Source of the DNA: Rhinopithecus roxellana
Lineage: Eukaryota > Chordata > Mammalia > Primates > Cercopithecidae
Direction: 5' to 3'
NCBI RefSeq assembly: GCF_007565055.1
Contig: NC_044558.1
Span: 83,707,444-83,771,443, forward strand
Length of the DNA: 64,000 nucleotides
Below, piece by piece: positions 21,358 through 31,558 of the stretch. Position numbers and translations under genes: made by a program. The stretch's first letter is position 1. Each line of letters begins with the position of its first letter. The notes under the pieces were generated by a model, which saw only the letters and a list, made by a program, of their open reading frames with translations, ran no database searches and was not told the origin of the DNA.

Positions 21358-21440
21358 AATTGACCACACAGAGTATCTATACCACAGAATTCAGGAAATG
21401 CTACAAACCAAGGTTCGACTTACTGTTTTGTTGATTGCCT

Positions 21441-21676
21441 AGGCAGGGGTGGGTAAACCATGACCCGTGGTCTAAATCTGGATCACTGTCTGTTTTTTCC
21501 CTCATTGACTGTTTTTGTAAATAAGTTTTTATTGGCACATAGTCACAACAATTTGTTCACCTGTTGTCTGTGGCTGTTTGCAGGCTACAGTAGTTTCAGC
21601 AGAGTCCTCAGAGCCCACAAAGCCATAAATATTTACTATATGGCTTTTTATGGAAAATGTTTGCCAGGCCTTGTTT
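21441..21676. mobile_element. hAT-type MITE remnant
   Basis: Starts 'caggggtgggtaaacca' and ends near 'gtttgccaggccttg', a near-inverted pair. The interior has 'ttgtaaataagtttttattg', 'cacatagtcacaac' and 'aaatatttactatatggc', which match a common non-autonomous hAT consensus I remember without being sure of its name. Confidence 0.6.
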
Positions 21677-21701
21677 TAGACTCAAGAAAGTGACAAAGAA
21701 G

Positions 21702-21994
21702 TCTGGGCATGGTGGCTCATGCCTATAATCCCAGCAGTTTGGGAGGCCAAGGCAGACGGATCACGTGAGGTCGGGAGTTCGAGACCAGTCTGACCAGCAT
21801 GGAGAAACCCTGACTGTACTAAAAATACAAAATTAGTAGGGCGTGGTGGCACATGCCTGTAATCCCAGCTACTCGGGAGGCTAAGGCAAGAGAATCCCTT
21901 GAACTCGGGAGGCAGAGGTTGTGGTGAGCAGAGATTGTGCCATTGCACTCCAGCCTGGGTAACAAGAGTGAAACTCCATCTCAAAAAAAAAAAG
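21702..21994 (+). mobile_element. AluS
   Basis: Flanked by 'aagtgacaaagaa' and 'aaatgacaaagaa' (about 21688-21700 and 21997-22009). Confidence 0.9.
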
Positions 21995-22028
21995 AAAATG
22001 ACAAAGAAAGTTCAGATGTTTCAGGCGT

Positions 22029-22104
22029 CTCCCAAATGGATGTTTCACACACGTACATCTCCCAAATGGATGTTTCACACACATACATCTCCCAAATGGA
22101 TGTT
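22029..22104. repeat. 30-bp minisatellite, about 2.5 units
   Basis: Unit 'ctcccaaatggatgtttcac' followed by 'acac(g/a)tacat'. Copies at 22029-22058 and 22059-22088 differ by one base; 22089-22104 is partial. Confidence 0.95.
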
Positions 22105-22134
22105 AAGTGCCTTAAAATCTTGGAAGCAGGACTG

Positions 22135-22457
22135 TTTTTGGTTTTGTTTGTTTGTTTGCTTGTTTGTTTGTTTTGAGACTGAGTTTTGCTCTTGTTGCCC
22201 AGGCTGGAGTGCAATGGCGTGACCTCTGCTCACTGCAACCTCTGCCTCCCAGATTTAAGTGGTTCTCCTGCCTCAGCCTCCCAAGTATCTGGGATTACAG
22301 ATGCCCACCACCATGCCCAGCTAATTTTTGTATTTTTAGTAGAGATGGGGGTTTCACCATGTTGGCCAGGCTGGTCTTGAACTCCTGATCTCAAGTGTTC
22401 CACCGCCTCGGCCTCCCAAAATGCTGAGATTACAGGTGTGAGCCACCGAGCCCAGCC
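22135..22457 (-). mobile_element. AluS
   Basis: (TTTG)n head, 'ttttgctcttgttgcccagg', ending 'gccaccgagcccagcc'. Confidence 0.9.
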
Positions 22458-22752
22458 TAGGAACTGGTTTTATGTTTAGATGATCACAAACATAGTAATA
22501 TGAATGTGGCCTGGACCTGAGTTCCATTTAAGGATTTTCTAGCCACAAAGAACAAGTTATTTGGGCAATTCTTCCTCTTCTTGAATCTCAAGTTCCTAAT
22601 CTGCAAAATTAGAGGAGAAAAATAGAAAGCTGAGAAGATAGAATGGGCACAGTGCTTAGCCATGGCATACCAGGGGGTGTGCTGCCTCCATCACCTCTTT
22701 CCCACCCCATCAGGTACAAGTCATAAGGGAGCTGTCATGCATTGGGTTTTCT

Positions 22753-23042
22753 TTTTTTTGAGACAGAGTCTCGCTCTGTCACCCAGGCTGGAGTGCAGTG
22801 GCCGGATCTCAGCTCACTGCAAGCTCCGCCTCCTGGGTTTATGCCATTCTCCTGCCTCAGCCTCCCGAGTAGCTGGGACTACAGGCACCCGCCACCTCGC
22901 CAGGCTAGTTTTTTGTAATTTTTAGTAGAGACGGGGTTTCACCATGTTAGCCAGGATGGTCTTGATCTCCTGACCTCGTGATCCGCCCGTCTCGGCCTCC
23001 CAAAGTGCTGGGATTACAGGCTTGAGCCACGGCGCCCGGCAA
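22753..23042 (-). mobile_element. AluY, YRa type, with clean target duplication
   Basis: The target duplication 'cattgggttttct' is at 22740-22752 and 23043-23055. Body carries 'gtgcagtggccggatctcag' and 'ggcttgagccacggcg'. Confidence 0.94.
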
Positions 23043-23093
23043 CATTGGGTTTTCTAGGAGCAGAGGCTGAGACAGAACTTAGGGTGCAAGATA

Positions 23094-23264
23094 TTTTTTT
23101 GTTGCTGTTGTTTTGTTTGAGACAGGGTCTTGCTCTGTCACCTAGGCTGGAGTGCAGTGGCAAAATCATAGCTCACTGCAGCCTTGAACTCCTGGACAGA
23201 AGCAATCCTCTGCCTTGGCCTCCCAAAGCACTGGGATTACAGGAGTGAACCGCCATGCCTGGCC
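23094..23264 (-). mobile_element. Deleted AluJ/FLAM
   Basis: 'gagacagggtcttgctctgt' to 'ccgccatgcctggcc', with the central portion absent. Confidence 0.8.
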
Positions 23265-23282
23265 ATAAAATGATTTTAAGGA

Positions 23283-23576
23283 GGCCGGGCGCGGTGGCTC
23301 AAGCCTATAATCCCAGCACTTTGGGAGGCCGAGACGGGTGGATCACGAGGTCAGGAGATCGAGACCATCCTGGCTAACACGGTGAAACCCCGTCTCTACT
23401 AAAAAATACAAAAAACTAGCCGGGTGAGGTGGCGGGCGCCTGTAGTCCCAGCTACTCGGGAGGCTGAGGCAGGAGAATGGCGTAAACCCGGGAGGCGGAG
23501 CTTGCAGTGAGCTGAGATCTGGCCACTGCACTCCAGCCTGGGCGACAGAGCGAGACTCCGTCTCAAAAAAAAAAAA
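23283..23576 (+). mobile_element. AluY, YRa type, with clean target duplication
   Basis: The 16-bp duplication 'aaaatgattttaagga' is at 23267-23282 and 23577-23592. Body is almost consensus, so a recent insertion. Confidence 0.95.
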
Positions 23577-23592
23577 AAAATGATTTTAAGGA

Positions 23593-24583
23593 TCCACATC
23601 AGTGAAAGGAAGCAGGGGAGGCTGGACTGGGGAGAAGGATAACTCAGTAGTGGAGACTCCACAAGGCCTTGGCTAGCCCTACTGGGGCCCTGGAGACAGA
23701 CTCACTGGTCAGAGTCACCCCCATTGGGCTGAAAGGGACCAGCCTCTCTACTCCTGTGCTCAATCACAAAATGTGGGCTGCTCTGGGAAGGCTGTGGCCG
23801 AGTCTCCACAGCTGAGGCAGATCTGATAGGAGGTGATAGCTGACCAGTCTCCCTACAGCTGGGCAGTGAGTCCTTCCTTGAAGGGTTATGTACAGTAGAA
23901 TCTACCACAGGGATGCCATGTCTGCAGAGAGCTTTAAAATAATAATAAAAACTGCTAAAATCTGTCAACTTTATTTTATGTGTGCCAGCAAATCTAAACA
24001 AAATGATCAAGTACTCCATCCCTGTGGAACAGACAACCCGCATGGTCCCTGCCTCGGTGCCTGACAGTGAATACATGCTCATAGATGGTGGTGGTGTTAC
24101 TGTTTTTCTGTTTGTGTTTGTCAGCACCAGTGGCTGTAAATGCCAGAAACCCTACTCAAACTAGCTTAAGCAAAAGGGAAAAGGTTTGGCTCATCCAGGA
24201 GCTTGTTCCTGCCTGGAACAAGTTGCTCAGACGTCAGGAATCAACCTATCTTCTCTCAGCTGTGGTTTCTCTGTCCTGGCTTTATATTTCCTTCAGCATG
24301 TTTTCCTTCAGTTGACTCAGGGCTGGCCCCTGCAGCATCACTGGATCAGTGCAGCAAACGCAGAGCTCAGAGCGAGCCTCTTTTCTCAAGCAGAAGTCCT
24401 GGAGCAAATCCACATGGCCGGTTCTGGCCAGGTGCCCAGCCCTGAACCAATCACAGGGATTCTCACTGCCCAGTCCTGGCTCACATTCCCCACTCAAACC
24501 ACATGGACAGAGCAGGGAAAGGATGGAGAAGGGAGATGCTGTTAGGAGTGCAGGAGTGGATGCTGGAGAGACAATAAATTTTA
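23593..24583. other. No gene supported
   Basis: Low-repeat stretch with moderate open frames on both strands (141 codons minus at 23702-24127; 119 codons plus at 24186-24545). None has recognisable domains. Part may be an old, unclassified interspersed repeat. Confidence 0.4.
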
Positions 24584-24900
24584 GGCCAGGCTTGGTGGCT
24601 CACGCCTATAATCCCAATGCTTTGGGAGGCTGAGGCAGTTGGATCACTTGAGGTCAGTAGTTCAAGACAAGACTGGCCAACATGGTGAAACCCTGTCTCT
24701 ACTAAAAATACAAAAGAAACCAGCTGGGCGTGGGGGCGGGCTCCTGTTAGTCCCGGCTACTCAGGAGGCTGAGGCAGGAGAATCACTTGAACCTGGGAGG
24801 CGGAGATTGCAGTGGCCTGAGATTGCACCATTGCACTCCAGCCTGGGCGACAGAGCGAGACTCCGTCTCGAAAACCAAAAAAGAGAGAAAAGAAAAGAAA
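24584..24900 (+). mobile_element. AluS
   Basis: 'ggccaggcttggtggctcac' start, with an impure tail of GAAA units. Confidence 0.88.
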
Positions 24901-25430
24901 TCTCCAGGACACTCCTCAGTGCCCCCGGTGCCAGGCACAGAGGACATCCTACAGTCCACACCAGATCCAGTGCTCCCTGGCTTGCACAGTTAGGACACTA
25001 AGACTCAGAGGATGCCAGGAGTGGTCCAAGATTACACAGTCTTCGGAGCCCAGGGGTCCCATGTCCCGTGCCACCAACTCTCTGGTCCCTCCCAGCCATC
25101 ACTGGTGCCTGGTGATACAGCTTTCTGTCACCTCAAAGCTCAGACACATGGGCTCTGTACCTCAAGAGATAAAGACCAGCCCCACCTAAGTGGCCCTGCC
25201 CAGGAGCACCAGCCCTGATAACAAGACCAACTGGGCACCCGGACCAGCCTTCACCTGCTGTGGTCCCAGCTGCCCGTGCTTAGGAGAGCTGTGGAGCCTG
25301 GCAGGGGAGGGGTGAGGGTCTGTCCATGGACTTCTGCCTCTGAATCCTCACTGGTTCTGCCTGTTTGGGAGTCTCCAGTTGTAGATTCCAGGAAGCAGAG
25401 CACAAGGCTATTTTACTGCTTTTAGATGCT
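24901..25430. other. No gene seen
   Basis: Unique-looking sequence; possible short MIR remnant around 24985-25060. Confidence 0.45.
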
Positions 25431-25705
25431 TTTTTTTTTTAATTGAGACAGGGTCTCACTCTGTCACCCAGGCTGGAGTGCAGTGGCATAATCACAGCTC
25501 ACTGTAGCCTCAACCTCCTGGGTTCAATCGATTCACCAGCCTCAGCCTCCTGAGCAGGTGGGACTACCGGTGTGTACCACCACACCTGGCTGATTTTTGG
25601 GGTTTTTTTGTAGAGATGGGGTTTTGCCATGTTGCCCAGGGTCATGTCGAATTCCTAGGCTCAAGCGATCTGCCTGCCTTAGCGTCCCAAAGTGAGGGGA
25701 TTACA
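25431..25705 (-). mobile_element. AluJ, 5' end lost
   Basis: Old antisense Alu ending at 'gtgaggggattacag'. The final 'gagccaccg' block is missing. Confidence 0.83.
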
Positions 25706-25718
25706 GTGTAGATCCAAT

Positions 25719-26023
25719 TTTTTTTTTTTTTTTTTTTTTTTGAGACGGAGTCTCGCTCTGTCGCCCAGGCTGGAGTGCAGTGCCCAGATCTCAGCTCACT
25801 GCAAGCTCCCCCTCCCGGGTTTATGCCATTCTCCTGCCTCAGCCTTCCGAGTAGCTGGGACTACAAGCGCCCGCCACCTCGCCTGGCTAGTTTTTTATAT
25901 TTTTTAGTAGAGACAGGGTTTCACCGTGTTAGCCAGGATGGTCTCGATCTCCTGACCTCGTGATCCGCCCGTCTCGGCCTCCCAAAGTGCTGGGATTACA
26001 GGCTTGAGCCACTGCGCCCGGCC
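25719..26023 (-). mobile_element. AluY, YRa type, with target duplication
   Basis: 'tagatccaat' at 25709-25718 recurs at 26024-26033. Confidence 0.94.
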
Positions 26024-26149
26024 TAGATCCAATGTTTAAATGTAAAGCTTCTTGGTTCATTTCTCTTCCCCAAACCTAATGGGGAATCACAAATAGGCCA
26101 CTGGGCAATGGCACAGCAGCTCTGGGCAGCTGGGTTTCCAGCCCAGCTC

Positions 26150-26598
26150 TCTTCCCTATGCTCACCTAGAGCAGAGCAGGCTTTCATATTCTGATCATGT
26201 TGCATCTCTGCTATAAAACCTTCAACAGGCCGGGCGTGGTGGCTCGCACCTGTAATCCCAGCACTTTGGGAGACTGAGGCGGGCGAATCACCTGAGGTCA
26301 GGAGTTCACGACCAGCCTAACCAATATATGGAGAAACCCCATCTCTACTAAAAATACAAAATTAGCTGGGTGTGGTGGCACATGCCTATAATCCCAGCTG
26401 CTCGGGAGGCTGAGGCAGGAGAATCGCTTGAACCCGGGAGGCGGCGGTTGTGGTGAGCTGAGATTGCGCCACTGCACACCAGCCTGGGCAACAAGAGCGA
26501 AACTCTGTCTCAAAAAAAAAAAAAAACCTTCAATTGCTCCCTATTGTCTCAAAGATAAAATCTAAACCCCCTGACAATGAGACCACCCATCCTTGCCT
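26150..26598 (+). mobile_element. L2 fragment split by AluS
   Basis: 'gatcatgttgcatctctgct' before and 'caattgctccctattgtctc' after the Alu follow the L2 sense order. Confidence 0.65.
26228..26519 (+). mobile_element. AluS
   Basis: 'ggccgggcgtggtggctcgc' start. 'aaaaccttcaa' lies on both sides as the target duplication. Confidence 0.9.
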
Positions 26599-26692
26599 TC
26601 TTTTTTTTTTTTTTGAGACAGAGTCTCACTGTGTCACTCAGGCTGGAGTGCAGTGGCGCGATCTTGGCTCACCGCAACCTCCACATCCCGGT
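26599..26692 (-). mobile_element. Truncated Alu
   Basis: Only the poly(T) and first box, stopping at 'aacctccacatcccg'. Confidence 0.82.
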
Positions 26693-26856
26693 TTTTTGTA
26701 GACCCCATCTCTACAAAAAAGCAACAACAACAACAACAAAAATCAGTCCACTTCTTAAGACACTAAAGCAAAAGTGACTAAAGAACAGGCAGATACGTTG
26801 GACTTCATCAAAATTAAAAGCTATCGCACTACAAATAATACAATTAAGAAAGTGAA

Positions 26857-27127
26857 GGCCAGGCATGGTGGCTCACGCTGGCAATCCCAGCACTTTGGGA
26901 AGCGTAGGTGGGTGGATCACTTGAGGTCAGGAGTTCGAGACCAGCCTGGGCAACATGGTAAAACCCTGTCTCTACTAAAAACACACAAATTAGCTGGGCG
27001 TGTTGGCAGGTGCCTATAATCCCAGCTACTCAGGAGGCTGAGGCAGGAGAATCGCTTAAACCCAGGAGGTGGAGGTTGTAGTGAGCCTAGAGCCACTGTA
27101 CTAAAAAAAAAAAAAAAAAAAAAAAAG
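26857..27127 (+). mobile_element. AluS lacking its final box
   Basis: Flanked by 'aagaaagtgaa'/'aaaaagtgaa'. The last part before the tail ('actccagcctggg') is deleted. Confidence 0.85.
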
Positions 27128-27219
27128 TGAAAACCTACAAAATGGAAAAAAAAAAATACTTCCAAATATGTGTTTCATAAGGGATTTATACCTAGAATAT
27201 ATTAAGAACTCTTTCCACG

Positions 27220-27328
27220 CCAGTGGCTCATGACTGTAATCCCAGCACTTTGGCGGGAGGATCCCCTGAGCCCAGGAGTTCAAGACAAGCCTGAGTAACA
27301 CAGTGAGATCCCATGTCTACCAATAATT
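27220..27328 (+). mobile_element. Alu monomer
   Basis: 'cagtggctcatgactgtaat' to 'gagatcccatgtctaccaat'. Confidence 0.75.
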
Positions 27329-27611
27329 TTTGAGATGAAGTTTCCCTCTTGTCACCCAGGCTGGAGTGCAGTGGCGCGATCTCGGCTCACTGCAACCTCT
27401 GCCTCCCAGGTTCAACTGATTCTCCTGCCTCAGTCTCCTGAGCAACTGGAATTATAGGTGTCTGCCACCATGTCCGGCTAATTTTTGTATTTTTAGTAGA
27501 GGCAGGGTTTCGCCATGTTGGCCAGGCTGGTCTCGAACTCCTGATCCTAAGTGATCCACCCGCCTTGGCCTCCCAAAGTGCTAGGATTACAGGCCTGAGC
27601 CACCACACCCA
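27329..27611 (-). mobile_element. AluS without poly(T)
   Basis: Starts 'ttttgagatgaagtttccct', ends 'gagccaccacaccc'. Confidence 0.87.
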
Positions 27612-27626
27612 CCAAAAAAATGTTCT

Positions 27627-27795
27627 TAATTGACTGGGCATAGTGGCACATGCTTGTAGTCCCAACTACTCGGGAGGCTGAGCTGGGAGGATTGCTGGAG
27701 CCGGGGAGGTTGAGGTTGCAGTGAAATATGATCATGCCACTGCACTCGCACCCCAGCCGGCATGATAGGGCGAGAGCCTGCCTCAAAAGGAAGAA
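27627..27795 (+). mobile_element. Alu right monomer (FRAM/AluJ)
   Basis: 'actgggcatagtggcacatg' to 'gagcctgcctcaaaagg', with an insertion in the final box. Confidence 0.78.
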
Positions 27796-27864
27796 AACAA
27801 ACAAACAGAACTCTCATAGCCCAATAATAAAAAGACTGTAATTCTATTAAGAAATAGGCAAAAG

Positions 27865-28152
27865 GGCTGGGCATAGTGACTCACGCCTGTCATCCCAGAC
27901 TTCAGGAGGCTGAGGCGGGTGGATCACTTGAGGCCAGGAGTTTGAGACCAGCCTGGCTAACATGGTGAAACTCTATGTCTAATAAAAATATAAAAATTAG
28001 CTGGGCATGGGGGTACACGCCTGTAATCCCAGCCTACTCAGGAGGTTGAGGCAGGAGAATCGCTTGAACCTGGGAGGCAGAGGCTGCAGTGAGCCAAGAT
28101 TGTGCCACTGTACTCCAGCTTGGGGGACAAAGCAAGACTCCATCTCAAAAAA

Positions 28153-28185
<33 letters not shown>

Positions 28186-28194
28186 GAAGAGAAA
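27865..28194 (+). mobile_element. AluS
   Basis: Flanked by 'aataggcaaaaggg'/'aataggcaaaggg'. The tail has AAAG interruptions. Confidence 0.88.
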
Positions 28195-28210
28195 AAGGAA
28201 TAGGCAAAGG

Positions 28211-28353
28211 GCTGGGTGTGTTGACTCACACCTGTAACCCCAGCGCTTTGGGAGGCTGGGATGGGAGGATCACTTGAGGTCAGTGAGCCGAGATCGCGCC
28301 ACTACACTCCAACCTGGGCAACAGTGCAAGACTCCATCTCAAAAAACAAAACC
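28211..28353 (+). mobile_element. Alu with large internal deletion
   Basis: 'gatcacttgaggtcag' joins directly to 'tgagccgagatcgcgccac'. Confidence 0.82.
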
Positions 28354-28483
28354 AAAGAAAGATGAGGAAGTGTATTGCCCAGCTTCTGTTTTCTAACCCT
28401 TCACATTTGTATCCGTCTTGTAACCAAGACTCATTCTCCCTTGATTTATTAATAGACTGATTACAGAAAGCAAATAAGCAGTG

Positions 28484-28654
28484 TTGTTTGTTTGTTTGGG
28501 TTTTCATTTTTTTGGGAACAGGGTCTCGCTGTGTCATCCAGGCTGGAGTGCAGTGAAGTGATCATTGTAGCCTTAACCTCCTGAGCTCAAGTAATCCTCC
28601 TGCCTCAGCCTCTCAAAGTGCTGGAATTACAGGCATGAGCCACCGTGCCTGGCC
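28484..28654 (-). mobile_element. AluJ with internal deletion
   Basis: (TTTG)n head. 'aataagcagt' before and 'aatgagcagt' after suggest the target duplication. Confidence 0.8.
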
Positions 28655-28726
28655 AATGAGCAGTATTAAACTCTGGCACAAGCATACAGTGAGACACTGC
28701 TCAGCAATAGAGAGAAACAAAGTTTG

Positions 28727-29278
28727 AGCGGGGCACTGTGGCTCACACCCGTAATGCCAACATATTGGGAGGCCAAAGTGTGAGAATTTCTTGAGGCCAG
28801 GAGTTCAAGAGCAGCCTGACCAACATAGCAAAACCTTGACTCTACAAACAAACAAAAAAACAAAAATTTAGCCACTGGGGTCGAGGGCGGCGGCTGACAC
28901 CTGTAATCCCAGGGGTCCCTCTCTTTGGGAGGCTGAGGCAGGAGAACCACTTGAGGTCAGGAGCTCAAGACCAGCCCAGCCAACACAGCAAAACCCTGTC
29001 TCTATTAAAAATACAAAAATTAGCCAGGCATGGTGTGGGCACCTGTAATCCCAGTTACTTGGGAAGCTGAGGCAGGAGAATCACTTGAACATGGGAGGCG
29101 GAGGTTGCAGTGAGCCGAGATTGTGCCACTGCACTCTAGCCTGGGTGACAGAGTGAGACTCCGTCTGAAAAAAACAAAATTTAGCCAGTCATGTTGGTGT
29201 GTGCCTATAGTCCCACTGCACTCCAGCCTAGGTGACAGAATGAGTGAGACCTTGTCTAAAAATAGAAGAAAAGAAAAA
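28727..29278 (+). mobile_element. AluJ split by another Alu
   Basis: Outer parts 28727-28872 and 29181-29278. 'caaaaatttagcca' and 'caaaatttagcca' flank the inner element. Confidence 0.82.
28873..29168 (+). mobile_element. Alu nested in AluJ
   Basis: 'ggcggcggctgacacctgta' start (atypical) and 'gtgagactccgtctgaaaaa' end. Confidence 0.82.
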
Positions 29279-29327
29279 CAAGAAAATAAAGTCTGGATGC
29301 AAGCACCAACGTGGATGAATCTCAAAT

Positions 29328-29503
29328 CTTTTTTTTTTTTTTTTTTTTTTTTTTTGAGACAGGGTCTCGCTCTGTCTCCCAGGCTGGAGTGCAGTGGCAC
29401 AATCTTGGCTCACTGCAGCCTCCCCATCCCGGGTTTCAGCGATTCTCATGCGTCAGCCTCCCGAGTCACTGGGACCACGCCACCACGCCCGGCTAATTTT
29501 TGT
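29328..29503 (-). mobile_element. Alu, first arm only (stack member 1)
   Basis: Long poly(T) then body to 'cacgcccggctaatttttg', where the next Alu begins. No continuing arm is found downstream. Confidence 0.85.
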
Positions 29504-29662
29504 TTTTTTTTTTTTGAGACGGAGTCTCGCTCTGTCGCCCAGGCTGGAGTGCAGTGGTGCGATCTGGGCTCACTGCAAGCTCCGCCTCCCGGGTTCACAC
29601 CACTCTCCTGCCTCAGCCTCCCGAGTAACTGGGACTACAGGCGCCCACCACAATGCCCGGCT

Positions 29663-29667
<5 letters not shown>
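29504..29667 (-). mobile_element. AluY, first arm only (stack member 2)
   Basis: 'gagacggagtctcgctctgt' to 'cacaatgcccggctaat'. Truncated at the same place as member 1. Confidence 0.85.
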
Positions 29668-29717
<50 letters not shown>

Positions 29718-30028
29718 GTGTTGTTGTTGTTGAGACGGAGTCTCGCTCTGTCACCCAGGCTGGAGTGCAGTGACCGGATCTCAGCTCACTGCAAGCTCCG
29801 CCTCCCGGGTTCACGCCATTCTCCTGCCTCAGCCTCCGGAGTAGCTGGGACTACAGGCGCCCGCCACCTCGCCCGGCTAGTTTTTTTTTTTTTTTTTTTT
29901 TGTAATTTTAGTAGAGACAGGGTTTCACCGTGTTAGCCAGGATGGTCTCCATCTCCTGACCTCGTGATCCTCCCATCTCGGCCTCCCAAAATGCTGGGAT
30001 TACAGGCTTGAGCCACCGCACCCGGCCT
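29668..30028 (-). mobile_element. AluY, YRa type, full length (stack member 3)
   Basis: Preceded by about 49 T and (GTT)n. 'gtgaccggatctcagctcac' and a 'gcttgagccaccgcacccgg' end. Confidence 0.9.
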
Positions 30029-30228
30029 ACTGGATTCATTTATATGACGTTCTAGAAAAGGCAAAGCTCTAGGGAAAGAAAATAGATCATTGGTTGCCAG
30101 GGGTTGGGATGCAGGGGAATTGAGGACAAAGGTGCACAATGAGGGTGAAATCGTGATGGTTACATTTTGGGGTAATGGAATTGTCCTCTGTCTTGATTGA
30201 GGTCATAGTTATGCAACTGTATGTTTTC

Positions 30229-30236
30229 AAAATTCA
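30229..30236. repeat. 5' target-site duplication of the RPL35 retrocopy
   Basis: 'aaaattca' recurs at 30713-30720 directly after the A tail. The joined flanks restore the L1 3' UTR text 'caaaattcatagaactg'. Confidence 0.8.
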
Positions 30237-30237
30237 G

Positions 30238-30716
30238 CTCTTTCCCTCGGAGCGGGCGGCGGCGGCGGCATCGGCGGCCTGTGCAGCAATGGCCAAGATC
30301 AAGGCTCGAGATCTTCGCGGGAAGAAGAAGGAGGAGCTGCTGAAACAGCTGGATGACCTGAAGGTGGAACTGTCCCAGCTGCGCGTCGCCAAAGTGACAG
30401 GCGGTGCGGCCTCCAAGCTCTCTAAGATACGAGTCGTCCGCAAATCCATCGCCCGTGTTCTCACAGTCATTAACCAGACTCAGAAAGAAAACCTCAGGAA
30501 ATTCTACAAGGGCAAGAAGTACAAGCCCCTGGACCTGCGGCCTAAGAAGACACGCGCCATGCGCCGCCGGCTCAACAAGCACGAGGAGAACCTGAAGACC
30601 AAGAAGCAGCAGCGGAAGGAGCTGCTGTACCCGCTGCGGAAGTACGCGGTCAAGGCCTGAGTGGTGCGTTGTCAATAAAGCACAGCACGCTGAGAAAAAA
30701 AAAAAGAAAAAAAAAA
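30238..30716 (+). pseudogene. RPL35: RPL35 processed retrocopy with intact reading frame
   Basis: Intronless copy of the 60S ribosomal protein L35 mRNA. It begins with the pyrimidine-rich 'ctctttccctcgg' typical of ribosomal-protein cap sites. The ATG is at 30289-30291, with an uninterrupted 123-codon frame to TGA at 30658-30660 (M-A-K-I-K-A-R-D-L-R-G-K-K-K to R-K-Y-A-V-K-A), then AATAAA at 30674 and an A tail. An 8-bp target duplication flanks it, and it lies inside an old L1. Compared with human RPL35 as I remember it I see one change, Arg to Leu in K-E-L-L-Y-P-L near residue 111 (codon ctg for cgg). All this marks an L1-mediated retrocopy of no great age. No promoter is visible, so it is probably not expressed, but the frame is open. 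Confidence 0.95.
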
Positions 30717-30769
30717 TTCATAGAACTGTACACTAAAATACTCTTTTCAGTGTAGAGTTCTATGAATTT
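30714..30769. repeat. Quasi-palindrome just after the retrocopy tail
   Basis: The 21-nt arms 30714-30734 and 30749-30769 are reverse complements with one mismatch, separated by 14 nt. The right arm looks like an inverted copy of the L1 3' text that forms the left arm. Confidence 0.9.
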
Positions 30770-30770
30770 C

Positions 30771-31104
30771 ACTCTGTGTAAGTTATAGCTCAACAAATAG
30801 AAGCCATATTTACAAAATTTTAAATCATTTAAATTATGATGTAAAACATGTAAATAGACTTTGCTGCAGAACCAGAAAGGCCAACTAGATGTGCAGAGAA
30901 GCATGAAATAAACCCTGAAGTCACTAAACTTGGGGTGCTCCCAAAATCAGAAGATTCCAAATGGCAAGGTTGCATTGGTTCTCTTTATTTAAACTCCGTC
31001 AAATGGCTGAGAACTATTGGCATGTTTTGTACTGTGGAAAATTCAAATAAACTGTAAGAACAAAATTAAAACCATCTGTAAACTGTGGAGTTTTTTTTGT
31101 TTGT
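30771..31104. other. No gene seen
   Basis: AT-rich unique-looking sequence with no supported feature. Confidence 0.45.
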
Positions 31105-31236
31105 TTGTTTTTGTTTTACACAAATGGTAACTTATATACACTGCTCCGTGCCTTTTTTTTTTTTTTTTTTTTTAATGTAACGTATCTTGGAGCTTTTTCC
31201 CATCACCATCTAGAACATCTAGAAAGTTTATTTATT

Positions 31237-31558
31237 CTTTTTTTTTTTTTTTTTTTTTTTTTGAGACAGTCTTGCTCTGTTACCTAGGCTGGAGTGCAGT
31301 GGTGTGAGCTCGGCTCACTGCAACCTCCGCCTCCCAGGTTCAAGTGATTCTCCTGCCTCAGCCTCCTGAGTAGCTGGGACTACAGACACCTGCCACCATA
31401 GTGGTAGCAGCATGCATGACTAATTTTGGTTTTGTATTTTTAATAGAAGCAGGGGTTCACCAAGTTGGCCAGGATGGTCTTGATCTCCTGACCTCGTGAT
31501 CCGCCCGCCTCGGCCTCTCAAAGTGCTAGGATTAGAGGTGTGAGCCACTGTGCCTGGC
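31237..31558 (-). mobile_element. AluS with an insertion
   Basis: An extra 'agtggtagcagcatgcatga' is seen near 31399. Confidence 0.85.

Larger units (their letters stand above)
26745..30770 (+). mobile_element. Old L1 (late ORF2 to 3' UTR), broken by many insertions
   Basis: The pieces 'cttcatcaaaattaaaagct' (26800), 'tagaatatattaagaactct' (27191), 'ccaataataaaaagactgta' (27820), 'aggcaaa' (27855), 'ccaacgtggatgaatctcaa' (29307), 'cattggttgccaggggttgg' (30088) and 'tagaactgtacactaaaata' (30721) appear in L1 sense order. The 4-kb span also holds about nine Alus and the RPL35 retrocopy. No intact L1 frame remains. Confidence 0.72.

Noticed and set aside
22029..22104. CRISPR-like direct repeats
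   Set aside because: Units are contiguous with no spacers and the genome is a primate's. It is a minisatellite.
23702..24545. Open frames of 119-141 codons in a low-repeat stretch
   Set aside because: No start, splice or domain evidence. Codon pattern looks random, and part may be an old interspersed repeat.
29123..29936. Overlapping plus-strand open frames of 180-216 codons
   Set aside because: These are translations of stacked antisense Alus with long T-runs read as poly-Phe. Not a gene.
30160..30675. 171-codon minus-strand frame opposite the RPL35 retrocopy
   Set aside because: Antisense shadow of a GC-rich ribosomal-protein frame, with no homology of its own.
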